From positions 1 to 26,246 of the forward strand of contig JAZNZB010000103.1 in assembly GCA_045594705.1 (NCBI GenBank): a stretch of DNA of 26,246 nt, written 5' to 3'. The DNA is from SVQP01 sp045594705 (GTDB taxonomy: Bacteria; Bacillota; Clostridia; Oscillospirales; CAG-272). Below are positions 1-7,471 of the stretch, piece after piece (within the stretch, counting starts at the first letter, position 1; the number at the start of each line of letters is the position of its first letter). Below the pieces are notes generated by a model that saw nothing but the letters and a program-made list of their open reading frames with translations, was not told the DNA's origin and made no database searches. The translations under genes were made by a program, and so were the position numbers.

Positions 1-1
1 C

Positions 2-23
2 GGGACGTCGAGGGCGCCGTCCC
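2..23. repeat. short GC-rich inverted repeat at window edge
   Basis: GGGACG (2-7) and CGTCCC (18-23) are complementary around a 10-nt loop. The segment 1-64 has no start codon context, and any gene it belongs to lies off the window. It could be the 3' end of an upstream plus-strand gene (one frame stops at 62-64, just before the terminator) or a GC-rich intergenic repeat. I cannot decide between these. Confidence 0.25.
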
Positions 24-60
24 CTGCAAATGCAAATCTATGGGGGGAACAAGGCTTTTC

Positions 61-104
61 ATAAAAAACAATGACCGTATCACTTGGATACGGTCATTGT
101 TTTA
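61..104 (-). terminator. perfect 13-bp hairpin terminator, probably bidirectional
   Basis: Bases 68-80 and 88-100 are exact reverse complements around a 7-nt loop. A-rich sequence on the plus-strand left side (62-67) gives a T run after the hairpin for minus-strand transcripts. A shorter T run (101-103) follows on the plus strand. It lies about 50 nt past the stop of the papain-like hydrolase gene and probably ends that two-gene transcript. It could also end a plus-strand gene entering from the left. Confidence 0.85.
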
Positions 105-150
105 TGCGTATTTTAACGCTAATTTCGCAGCCCCATGAGTAAGTGCTTTT

Positions 151-810
151 TTATTTCAGCCTCGGCTTCCATCGAACACTGTTCCAATAACGGTTCATGA
201 GAAGGGACACGTTTGCCGCGGTCTGCTTGAACTTGAATTTTTTCGAATGCTTGGTAAAATAAGAGGAAGGCATATCCGAGAGCGTCAGAGGGGCGTAGAA
301 ATGTCCCTCGTAAATCTTGTATTTGTTCAGATTGCGCGCCAGTCCTCGGATCGAATAAAAGCGGTCGGCGGAAATGCCCGCGTCGGTCATGGCGATCAGC
401 TCGGTGGCAAAATCCACGCAGGTGTGGCATTTTTCCAGCGCGACGCGGCGACGGAACAAAAAAGAAAGCGCGCCTATGTAATTATATACGTACTCCTGCT
501 CCTTGGCAACGTAGCCGTCCAGGTGCGCTCGGATAGTGTCGTATACCTCGTCTGTGACAGGAATGGCGCAGATCTGCACAGTAGCCGCCGTGTTGCGACG
601 CAGATAACGCTCGGGTGTTTCCACCACAAAGCCGCCGCAGAAGGGCGTGTCGTCGTAGCGGCGGGCAAACGAGTAGAGCGTTTGCAGATTTCCGTCCAGT
701 GAGATGGATACGTGATTGTAGCGGTGGTTGGTCATGGCACGGATACACTTGGCGATCATATATTGCGTGGAAGAGAAAATGACGTAAACGTATTTGGGGG
801 AATCGGTCAT
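151..810 (-). CDS. permuted papain-like (NlpC/P60-type) hydrolase, uncharacterised
   Basis: This is a 219-residue protein without a signal peptide. An early His sits in a NHVSISLD motif (His33) and a late Cys in CHTCVDFATEL (Cys131). That His-before-Cys order is typical of circularly permuted papain-like/NlpC-P60 folds, in which these residues form the catalytic pair. The segment LYSFARR at about 45-51 also recalls a group of Firmicute hypothetical proteins of similar size. The start at 810 is preferred over longer options because an AGGAGG motif lies just upstream (about 821-828). The gene begins 19 nt after the stop of the CPBP protease gene and probably shares its promoter. Substrate is unknown; an amidase or thioesterase acting on a cell-envelope or lipid substrate is possible. 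Fold assignment is fairly safe, activity is inferred. Confidence 0.7.
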   Translation of the reverse strand: MTDSPKYVYVIFSSTQYMIAKCIRAMTNHRYNHVSISLDGNLQTLYSFARRYDDTPFCGGFVVETPERYLRRNTAATVQICAIPVTDEVYDTIRAHLDGYVAKEQEYVYNYIGALSFLFRRRVALEKCHTCVDFATELIAMTDAGISADRFYSIRGLARNLNKYKIYEGHFYAPLTLSDMPSSYFTKHSKKFKFKQTAANVSLLMNRYWNSVRWKPRLK

Positions 811-829
811 GAGCGTCCACCTCCTTTTT

Positions 830-1507
830 TCAGATACTGTAGAACATGATGATACCGATGAGGTTGGTTGCCAGGTTTGCTGCCATATGCACAAGCCAGG
901 AGGGCAACAGACTCTTGGTCTTGTGATTGAGAAAGGCGAAAATACAGCCGCCTAAGGCCATGCCCAGAAGGGCGAGCGCGAAGATGACGGGGGAGAGCCA
1001 GCCGTCCATGAATGCGATGTGATAGGCCGAGAACATAAGGGCACTTGCAATATATGCAAAGGGGATGCCCAGCGGCAGCATGCCGAAAAAGCAAAAGCCG
1101 CGGAAGAAAAATTCCTCCAAAAGGGAATTGATCAGCGCAATATACAGCGCAACGAATACAAAATTTTCGCGTGTCACGCCCGCGTCGGCCGTTACCGAAT
1201 CGGTGATCGAGGAAAAGTCAATCAAGCCGCGCAGGGCAAAGAATGCCGCCATGATCACGGAAAAGATGCCCACGGCCAGTCCAAGGATCAGCGCAAGGTG
1301 CTTTTTTTGCAGCGAAAACAGCTGTCGCGGTGCAAACGATTTGGTGCATACGAGATAAATGATGGGAATGGCACCGAACAGTATCAGCTTGATGGCACTT
1401 TTGACGGCGTAAGGGGGGGAGAGCACAGCGTCCACAAGCCCCATGCAAACGCACAGCGCAAGCGTCAGGATCAGGATGATGATCGCGTTTTTCTTTGTTT
1501 TGTCCAT
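830..1507 (-). CDS. CPBP/CAAX-type intramembrane metalloprotease family protein
   Basis: This is a 225-residue multi-spanning membrane protein. Hydrophobic segments lie at about 8-30, 38-55, 70-92, 115-130, 145-165, 172-192 and 205-223. The three signature motifs of the CPBP (Abi/Rce1-like) family are present: EExxxR at 131-136 (LLEEFFFRGF), a lone His in SAYHIAF (His163), and HxxxN at 207-211 (VHMAAN). These residues bind the catalytic zinc in characterised members. I chose the ATG at 1507 because GGAGGGA precedes it directly; a longer ORF reaching 1561 would run across the promoter. It is first in a two-gene unit with the papain-like hydrolase. In bacteria such proteins act in bacteriocin immunity, peptide maturation or surface protein processing. 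No bacteriocin gene is visible here, so the target is unknown. Confidence 0.85.
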   Translation of the reverse strand: MDKTKKNAIIILILTLALCVCMGLVDAVLSPPYAVKSAIKLILFGAIPIIYLVCTKSFAPRQLFSLQKKHLALILGLAVGIFSVIMAAFFALRGLIDFSSITDSVTADAGVTRENFVFVALYIALINSLLEEFFFRGFCFFGMLPLGIPFAYIASALMFSAYHIAFMDGWLSPVIFALALLGMALGGCIFAFLNHKTKSLLPSWLVHMAANLATNLIGIIMFYSI

Positions 1508-1532
1508 GATATCTCCCTCCATTCCGCGCCTT

Positions 1533-1561
1533 ATTATAGCACACACCCACGCCCGCGTCAA
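1533..1561 (-). promoter_or_regulatory. sigma-A promoter of the CPBP protease operon
   Basis: On the minus strand TTGACG (1556-1561) and TATAAT (1533-1538) are separated by exactly 17 nt. This lies about 25 nt upstream of the chosen start codon at 1507, with a GGAGGGA ribosome binding site between. Confidence 0.8.
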
Positions 1562-1602
1562 GCAAATTTTGGCTGATTTAAGAAAACCTTCATGTTTGTG
1601 AC

Positions 1603-1870
1603 GGGCAAGTGATGCCTTTATTACAATACAGAACTATCCCGATGTGTTCATACAGCCCCTTCCCCTCGCTACGCTACGCTGCGAGGAACAATCTGCTTGC
1701 AGATAATTCCCCTGTGGGGACGGCTTTGCAATACGTATCCGTTATGCCGACTTTCCTCTTTGTGGGATACTTTTTTGTTGTTATCAGTCTTGTGACATTC
1801 ATTGATGCGGGCGACTAACATAAGCTGTCCCCACAGGGGAGGGGCTGTGTAAAGAGATTGGGCAAGTGAT
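1603..1870. mobile_element. MITE-like inverted-repeat remnant flanked by 11-bp direct repeats
   Basis: The intergenic stretch 1562-1885 has no convincing gene. GGGCAAGTGAT occurs at 1603-1613 and again at 1860-1870, like a target-site duplication. Inside, ACAGCCCCTTCCCCT (1652-1666) and CCCCTGTGGGGACGGCTT (1709-1726) both have inverted counterparts fused in one block at 1822-1848. The left arm therefore looks like the right arm split by about 47 bp. The two split points share TTCCCCT (1660-1666 and 1707-1713), and the intervening DNA can itself form a hairpin (CCTCGC 1664-1669 with GCGAGG 1681-1686). No transposase is present. The duplicated ends lie some 35 nt outside the inverted repeats, so the boundaries are uncertain. 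Confidence 0.45.
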
Positions 1871-1885
1871 ATTTTTTGGCAAAGC

Positions 1886-1913
1886 AAAAGGCTGAATCAT
1901 TCTTGACTCAGCC
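1886..1913 (-). terminator. intrinsic terminator of the T-box/VOR operon
   Basis: On the minus strand a 10-bp stem (1904-1913 with 1890-1899, one G-T wobble) closes a 4-nt loop and is followed by TTTT (1886-1889). It lies 22 nt beyond the stop of the last operon gene. Confidence 0.75.
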
Positions 1914-1934
1914 CTGTGACTTCGGTTCTTTTCT

Positions 1935-4433
1935 TTATGCGGTGACGATACTGTCAGCCTTTTGCAATCCAAGCTTTTTGACAGCGTCCTCGCGCATTTT
2001 GTATTTGAGGATCTTACCCGCCGCGTTCATGGGGAAGGAGTCCACGAAGTCGATATACTTGGGCACCTTATGGCGCGCCATGTGATCCAGGATATATCCC
2101 TTCATTTCCTTTTCGGTCATGCTCTCGCCCTCCTTGAGGATGATGCAAGCCATGATTTCCTCGCCGTACTGCTCGTCGGGCACGCCGATGACCTGTACGT
2201 CCTTGACCTTGGGATGGGTATAGATGAATTCCTCGATCTCCTTGGGGTAGATGTTTTCACCGCCGCGGATGATCATGTCCTTGAGTCGGCCCGTGATACG
2301 GAAGTTTCCGTCCTCGGTCATAGCCGCAAGGTCGCCCGTGTGCAGCCAGCCGTCCTTATCGATTGCGGCAGCGGTCGCGCGGGGCATTTTGTAATAGCCC
2401 TTCATAATGTTATAGCCGCGGGCAACGAACTCGCCGTTCTGTCCGACCGGCATCTCTTCTCCGGTCTCGGGATCAACCACCTTGCATTCGATCTCGGGAA
2501 GCGCACGGCCAACCGTGCCCACGCGGACCTCCAGTGGGTCGTCGGTCGAGGACATGGTGCAGCCGGGAGAGGCCTCGGTCTGACCGTACACGATGGTGAT
2601 CTCGCTCATGTGCATCTTATCCACCACGTCACGCATGACAGAGATGGGGCAGGGGCTGCCTGCCATGATACCGGTACGCATGTGCGAGAAATCGGTCTTG
2701 GCAAAATCGGGGTGCTCCAAGAGTGCGATAAACATGGTGGGCACGCCGTGGAATGCGGTAATGCGCTCCTGATGGATGCAAGCCAGCGCAGGACGCGGAG
2801 AGAAATAGGGCAGGGGGTAGATCGAAACGCCGTGCGTCATGGAGGCGGTCATGGAGAGCACCATGCCAAAGCAATGGAACATGGGCACCTGGATCATCAT
2901 GCGGTCCGCGGTAGAGAGATCCATGCGGTCGCCGATGCATTTGCCGTTGTTGACGATATTGTAGTGCGTCAGCATCACGCCCTTGGGGAATCCGGTCGTG
3001 CCGGAGGTGTATTGCATGTTGCATACGTCGTGCGGAGAAACCGTGGCCGCTATGCGGGTCAGCTCCTCGCGCGGAGTATTCTTGGAATAGGTCAGAGCCT
3101 CTTCCCATGTCAGCGCGCCCGGCTCCTCAAAGCCGCAGGTGATCACGCGGCGAAGGAAGGGCAAACGCTTGCAGTGCAGGGGTTTGCCTGCGGGGGTTTC
3201 TGCCAGCTCGGGGCAAAGCTCGCGGATGATCTGGCGGTAGTTGGAGTCTCTGTATCCGTCGATCATGATCAGCGTGTGCGTATCCGACTGGCGCAGCAGG
3301 TATTCCGCCTCGTGGATCTTATACGCGGTGTTTACGGTAACAAGCACGCCTCCGATCTTGGTGACCGCCCAGAAGGCGATGTACCATTCGGGAATGTTGG
3401 TCGCCCAGACTGCCACCTTTGCACCGGGACGAACGCCCAGGGAAAGCAGTGCACGCGCGCACTTGTCCACGTCACGGCGGAACTGTGCGTAGGTGCGGGT
3501 ATAGTTGAGCGTCGTGTACTTGAAGGCGTACTGGTCGGGGAACAGCTCTACCATACGATCCAGCACCTGCGAGAAGGTCATGTCGATCAAGGTGTCCTTT
3601 TTCCAGACATACTTGCCGGTGTGTGCCTTATTGTCGTACAGGTGATCCTGTGCCCGCGCGGTGTTGGCAAAACGCTCCATGTAGGTGGAGAACTGGGTCA
3701 GAATGATCTCGGGATCGGCAAGGTCGGGAATCCAGTCGGGATCCCACTCAAGCGAGACAAATCCGTCGTAATTGACCGAGGAGAGCGCGCGAACCAGATC
3801 CTCCATGGGAAGGTCGCCCTCGCCCATAAAGCAGTATTCGCCATCCTTGGCGTCACGGACGTGCACGTGCTTGACGTACGCGCCCAGATTGGTAATGGTG
3901 GTCTCGGGAGATTCCTTAGCCAGAATACAGGTGTTGTACATATCCCAGAGCGCACTCAGGCTGTCGCTTGCAAAGAGGTTGAGGATTTCGCGCAGCTTGT
4001 CGGTATGCGCAAAGCAGCCCGCGGTCTCTAAGAGCAGCGTCACGCCTGCCTGCTCTGCATAGGGGAGCAGAGGCTCGAGATTTTTGCAGACTGTTTGGAA
4101 GCAGTCAGTCTCGTCTGTACGGGTGTGCACGCGCACGAAGGGTACGCGGAACACGGCCGCCAGATCGATATAGGAGCGCAGAACGCTCGCGCAGTCTCCG
4201 TCGGGATCGGAAAGATCTGCGGAGGTATCAAAGCAAACGGGGGTGATATGGTTGTCGATCAGCGTGTGCGTAGTAAAGCGCGCATTGGCAACGTCAAAGG
4301 GCTGACCGGGTGCGCCGAGCGTGTCGGCTACGTCGTAAAGCTCCAGACCCTGCATGCCCGTCGCATCGCACAGCGCGAGCAGATCGGCGTAGGAGCAGGA
4401 CGTCCATTTACGGTTGGAAAACGAAAGCTTCAC
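1935..4433 (-). CDS. fusion: xylose-isomerase-like TIM barrel + acyl-CoA synthetase (AMP-forming)
   Basis: This 832-residue protein joins two enzyme families. Residues about 1-260 resemble sugar-phosphate isomerase/AP endonuclease 2 TIM barrels. Likely metal ligands are Glu136 (LLLETAG), Asp164 (ALWDMYN), His189 or His191 (KHVHVRD) and Glu229 (SLEWDP), so the barrel looks active rather than vestigial. Residues about 280-825 are a complete acyl-CoA ligase: P-loop YTSGTTGFPKG (475-485), YGQTEA (616-621), TGD (699-701), GRLKDMI (715-721), and the C-terminal catalytic Lys807 in NAAGKIL. The start is GTG at 4433, overlapping the preceding gene's TGA as GTGA, with GAGGAGG upstream; this implies translational coupling. 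It is the last gene of the operon. The ligase sequence is closer to medium/long-chain fatty acyl-CoA ligases than the two XRE-cupin ligases are. The barrel's substrate is unknown, and I know of no characterised protein with this architecture. Confidence 0.88.
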   Translation of the reverse strand: MKLSFSNRKWTSCSYADLLALCDATGMQGLELYDVADTLGAPGQPFDVANARFTTHTLIDNHITPVCFDTSADLSDPDGDCASVLRSYIDLAAVFRVPFVRVHTRTDETDCFQTVCKNLEPLLPYAEQAGVTLLLETAGCFAHTDKLREILNLFASDSLSALWDMYNTCILAKESPETTITNLGAYVKHVHVRDAKDGEYCFMGEGDLPMEDLVRALSSVNYDGFVSLEWDPDWIPDLADPEIILTQFSTYMERFANTARAQDHLYDNKAHTGKYVWKKDTLIDMTFSQVLDRMVELFPDQYAFKYTTLNYTRTYAQFRRDVDKCARALLSLGVRPGAKVAVWATNIPEWYIAFWAVTKIGGVLVTVNTAYKIHEAEYLLRQSDTHTLIMIDGYRDSNYRQIIRELCPELAETPAGKPLHCKRLPFLRRVITCGFEEPGALTWEEALTYSKNTPREELTRIAATVSPHDVCNMQYTSGTTGFPKGVMLTHYNIVNNGKCIGDRMDLSTADRMMIQVPMFHCFGMVLSMTASMTHGVSIYPLPYFSPRPALACIHQERITAFHGVPTMFIALLEHPDFAKTDFSHMRTGIMAGSPCPISVMRDVVDKMHMSEITIVYGQTEASPGCTMSSTDDPLEVRVGTVGRALPEIECKVVDPETGEEMPVGQNGEFVARGYNIMKGYYKMPRATAAAIDKDGWLHTGDLAAMTEDGNFRITGRLKDMIIRGGENIYPKEIEEFIYTHPKVKDVQVIGVPDEQYGEEIMACIILKEGESMTEKEMKGYILDHMARHKVPKYIDFVDSFPMNAAGKILKYKMREDAVKKLGLQKADSIVTA

Positions 4434-5833
4434 GCGCGGCCCTCCTCGTAAACGATCTTGTTGAGCGCATCAAGGTAAGCAAGGATGGATGCACCGATGA
4501 TATCGGTGGAAACACCCTGGCCTGCGTGCAAAGCGTCGCCCGAGCGCAGCTTGACCAGCGCCGAGCCCACTGCCTCGCGGCCTTCGGTCACGGCGTGGAT
4601 CTGGAAGTCGTCCAGCTCGTAGTGGTGTCCCACGATCTGCTCCAATGCTCTGAAGGCTGCGTCGATCGGGCCATCGCCAAGCGAGATGGCCTGCAGCGTC
4701 TTGCCGCCCTTGTCCACCGTGATGTGCGCGGAGGACTGGAAGGTATTGCCGCTATTGGTGACGTAGGAGATCAGCTTATAGGTAGAGGGCACCTGCATGG
4801 CAACTGCTGCTACAATGGTGTCCAGCTCGCGCGTGCCGATGACCTTGCTTTTCGCGATTCTCTTGCATTCCTCATACACGCGATTGGAATCCTCTGCAGA
4901 GAGGGAATAACCGAGCTTTGCAACCTCGGCAAGCACGGTGTACTTATCTGTCTGCGCGTCCAGCTTGATACCCTCGCCCTCGCTCTGCACCGTGGGCATG
5001 GATTTGTTGCCCGCCTTTTTGTCAAACAGTGCAGCCGTGCCCTTGGCGCAGCTCTTGGCCTCGGTGTAGAGCACCGAGGTAGTCACGCCCATCTGCTCGC
5101 TTCTCTGAGAGAGAATGGCCAGCATGGCGGCAGTGTTGGGGGCTTCAGCTCCGTGGCTGCAAACCGAGATCTGCGAAATGCCTGTCTGCAAGGATTCCAG
5201 TACGGTAGCAAGTGCCAGTGCGCAGGCGTCCGAGCAATGCAGTCCGAGCGTCACGTTTTCCAGTGCGGGAACGTCGGCCTTGAGCTTGTTGATAAATGCG
5301 ATCATCTCGCCGGGCAGTGCATATCCCTCGGGATCGCACAGCGTCACGGTAGTAGCACCCGCCTCAATGGCAGCTGCTACGCAAGAGGTCAGAATCGAGT
5401 AATCACTGCGCAAGGCATCCTCAGCCACAAATTCCACGTCGGGGCAAAGCGCGCGTGCGGCTGCGATGCCGTTCTTGACCGTGTCAAGCGCGCCTGCAGG
5501 CTTGAGGTGATAGAAAAACTCCAGCTGTGCTTGCGACATGGGCAGAGCCATGGCGAGCTTTTTGTTCTTGGCAGAGCTGATCGAGGCAAAGACCTCTTCC
5601 GCATCCGAGCCGTCCGGTGCGATGTGGGCGCACAGCACCGAGTCGGTCAGAACCGAAGCGACGGTGCGGGCAAGCAGCGCGTCTGCCTTATGGCTTTTCA
5701 TCCGGGGCAGCGTAATCTGCGAAACGTGCATTTTTCCAAGCAATCTTGCCGCCTGGACCTTTTCGCGGAAGGAGAGCGCGTCTGCTGCTGCCTTGGTGCA
5801 AAGAGTAATATCGTTGATGATGAGAGTGCGCAT
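4430..5833 (-). CDS. LeuA-like protein, catalytic motifs lost, regulatory domain kept
   Basis: This 467-residue protein aligns along its length with 2-isopropylmalate synthase. Family landmarks kept are AEDALRSD (137-144), DPEGYALPGE (167-176) and the full C-terminal LeuA allosteric domain (about 355-465, from YVTNSGNTFQSSAHI to GVSTDIIGASILAYLDAL). The catalytic signature DTTLRDGEQ is replaced by DITLCTKAA (8-16), so the Arg and Asp needed for catalysis are gone. The metal-binding HxH is reduced to HCSD (199-202), and the GERAGN loop is altered (CSHGAEAPN, 225-233). It is probably not a working synthase, and could be a leucine-sensing pseudoenzyme or have a new activity. The start at 5833 has GGAG upstream. 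It lies 18 nt after ilvE and overlaps the next gene by 4 nt. Homology is secure; loss of activity is inferred from motifs only. Confidence 0.85.
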   Translation of the reverse strand: MRTLIINDITLCTKAAADALSFREKVQAARLLGKMHVSQITLPRMKSHKADALLARTVASVLTDSVLCAHIAPDGSDAEEVFASISSAKNKKLAMALPMSQAQLEFFYHLKPAGALDTVKNGIAAARALCPDVEFVAEDALRSDYSILTSCVAAAIEAGATTVTLCDPEGYALPGEMIAFINKLKADVPALENVTLGLHCSDACALALATVLESLQTGISQISVCSHGAEAPNTAAMLAILSQRSEQMGVTTSVLYTEAKSCAKGTAALFDKKAGNKSMPTVQSEGEGIKLDAQTDKYTVLAEVAKLGYSLSAEDSNRVYEECKRIAKSKVIGTRELDTIVAAVAMQVPSTYKLISYVTNSGNTFQSSAHITVDKGGKTLQAISLGDGPIDAAFRALEQIVGHHYELDDFQIHAVTEGREAVGSALVKLRSGDALHAGQGVSTDIIGASILAYLDALNKIVYEEGRA

Positions 5834-5851
5834 GATGGTTTCTCCAAGTTA

Positions 5852-6919
5852 TCAGATTTCGTAAGTCCAGCCCTTGCTGTCGGCAATTTTGCCCCACTGA
5901 ATACCGGTCAGGGTGTCATACAGGGACTGGGTCACAGCGCCGATCTTGCCGCCGCTGACGGGATAGCGGACGCCGCCATAGCAAAGCTCACCAATGGGAG
6001 AGACGACTGCGGCGGTACCCGTGCCCCAAGCCTCCTCCAGCGTGCCGTTCTCGGCAGCTGCGATCAGCTCGTCAACCGAGAGGCGTCGCTCGGATACGGC
6101 ATAGCCCGCATCGCGCAGTACCTCCAGGCAGGATTTTCTGGTAATACCGGGCAGAATAGAGCCGGAGAGTGCGGGGGTGACGATCTCACCGTTGATCTTG
6201 AACATGACGTTCATCGCGCCCACCTCTTCGATGTACTTGCGCTCCACGCCGTCCAGCCAGAGTACCTGAGAATATCCCTGCTTTTCGGCCTTGTCGCCCG
6301 CTCTTGTGCTGGCTGCATAGTTGCCGCCGCACTTGATGTGACCCGTACCGCCCTTGACGGCGCGCACGTCCTCGGATTCGATCATGATCTTGACGGGGTT
6401 GATACCCTCCTTATAGTAAGAGCCGCTGGGAGAGGCGATGATCATAAAGACTGCCTCATTGACACCGTGTACGCCAAGATAGGGGTCGTTACCGAACAGG
6501 AAGGGACGGATATAGAGCGAGGTGCCCTCGGTATGGGGGACCCATGCCTGCTCGTGGCGGACAAACTCGGTGTAGCACTGCAGCGCATCCTCCTCGGGAA
6601 TGGCGGGCAGGCAGAGTCTTTCCGCGGAAACGTTCATGCGGCGAATGTTTTCAAGAGGTCTGAACATCTGCACCTTACCGTCGGACAGGCGGCGGTAAGC
6701 CTTCAGTCCCTCAAAGATCTCCGCGCCGTAATGCAGCACGGTGGATGCGGGATGCAAGGAAATGTTGCCGAAGGGAACGATTCTTGCATCGTGCCAGCCT
6801 TCTTGCTTATTGTAGTCCATGATAAACATGTGATTGGTAAAATAGCGGCCAAAGCCCAGCTTGCTCTCCTCGGGCAGCTCCCAGGTCTTGTCGTTTTCAA
6901 TGATCTTAATATCCAACAT
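5852..6919 (-). CDS. ilvE: branched-chain amino acid aminotransferase
   Basis: This 355-residue fold-type IV PLP enzyme transfers the amino group between glutamate and the 2-oxoacids of Val, Leu and Ile. Typical motifs are visible: FGRYFTNHMF near the N terminus, HYGAEIFEGLKAYR (63-76), GTGHIKCGGNYAAS with the PLP-binding Lys196, YIEEVGAMNVMF (229-240), and LPGITRKSCLEV (256-267). The length matches the eukaryote-like/class II bacterial BCAT subgroup. The start at 6919 follows an AAGGAG motif. It lies 12 nt after the VOR gamma gene and 18 nt before the LeuA-like gene, within the T-box operon. Placed directly downstream of a 2-oxoacid:ferredoxin oxidoreductase, it would amidate the pathway's end in the chemical sense of adding the amino group: 2-oxoacids made by VOR would become amino acids. 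Confidence 0.95.
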   Translation of the reverse strand: MLDIKIIENDKTWELPEESKLGFGRYFTNHMFIMDYNKQEGWHDARIVPFGNISLHPASTVLHYGAEIFEGLKAYRRLSDGKVQMFRPLENIRRMNVSAERLCLPAIPEEDALQCYTEFVRHEQAWVPHTEGTSLYIRPFLFGNDPYLGVHGVNEAVFMIIASPSGSYYKEGINPVKIMIESEDVRAVKGGTGHIKCGGNYAASTRAGDKAEKQGYSQVLWLDGVERKYIEEVGAMNVMFKINGEIVTPALSGSILPGITRKSCLEVLRDAGYAVSERRLSVDELIAAAENGTLEEAWGTGTAAVVSPIGELCYGGVRYPVSGGKIGAVTQSLYDTLTGIQWGKIADSKGWTYEI

Positions 6920-6931
6920 GATAAAAACTCC

Positions 6932-7471
6932 TTATGCGTTGTAATCGTAGCCCAGCTTGATGGCGTTCAGATTCTGCTCGATCAGGTTGGCTCTCTTGGC
7001 ACTGACCACCTTGCCCATAGCGGCCTCGAGGTAGTCCATACCGATCTCGGGGCACTCACGGAGCACCTTGCCGAGAATGATCATATTTGCCAGCGTGGGA
7101 ATGCCCATGTCGTTGGCGATCTGCGTTGCGGGCACGTAGAATGCGTCCACGTCGTTTCGTTCGATCTTGCGTGTGATCAGCGTGCTGTCCACAAAGATCT
7201 TTCCGCCGGGAACAACTGCGTTCTCGTATTTATCAAGAGAGGGAAGGTTCATGGCAACCAGGCAGTCGGGATTTGCCACGATGGGAGAGCCGACGGGGGT
7301 GTCGCTGATGATAATGGAGCAGTTTGCCGTACCGCCGCGCATTTCGGGGCCGTAGGAGGGCAACCAGCTGACCTGCTTATCGGCGATCAAGCCCTGATAC
7401 GCCACGATCTTGCCAAGGAACAAAACGCCCTGGCCTCCAAAGCCTGCAATCAACATCTGTAAAGTTTTCAT
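6932..7471 (-). CDS. 2-oxoacid:ferredoxin oxidoreductase, gamma subunit
   Basis: This 179-residue protein is the small gamma component of a VOR/KOR-type complex, involved in CoA binding and subunit assembly. It starts MKTLQMLIAGFGGQGV, the Gly-rich N terminus typical of the family, followed by SYGPEMRGGTANCSIIIS and the C-terminal region with EQNLNAIKLGYD. The ATG at 7471 overlaps the beta subunit's TGA in ATGA, so longer upstream starts are rejected. It ends 12 nt before ilvE. It is separate from the alpha subunit, as in four-subunit enzymes, and not fused as in the large one-chain pyruvate:ferredoxin oxidoreductases. Confidence 0.93.
   Translation of the reverse strand: MKTLQMLIAGFGGQGVLFLGKIVAYQGLIADKQVSWLPSYGPEMRGGTANCSIIISDTPVGSPIVANPDCLVAMNLPSLDKYENAVVPGGKIFVDSTLITRKIERNDVDAFYVPATQIANDMGIPTLANMIILGKVLRECPEIGMDYLEAAMGKVVSAKRANLIEQNLNAIKLGYDYNA

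Noticed and set aside
1962..4031. A 689-residue open frame on the plus strand (similar long mirror frames at 10182-11678, 12987-14705 and 18260-20125)
   Set aside because: Each is fully antisense to a gene with conserved catalytic motifs, and none has its own promoter or ribosome binding site.
4310..7462. A 1050-residue open frame on the plus strand
   Set aside because: It lies antisense to four well-recognised genes (LeuA-like, ilvE, VOR gamma and part of the fused ligase), has no ribosome binding site, and its low-complexity His/Gly/Val-rich composition is typical of a mirror frame created by codon bias.
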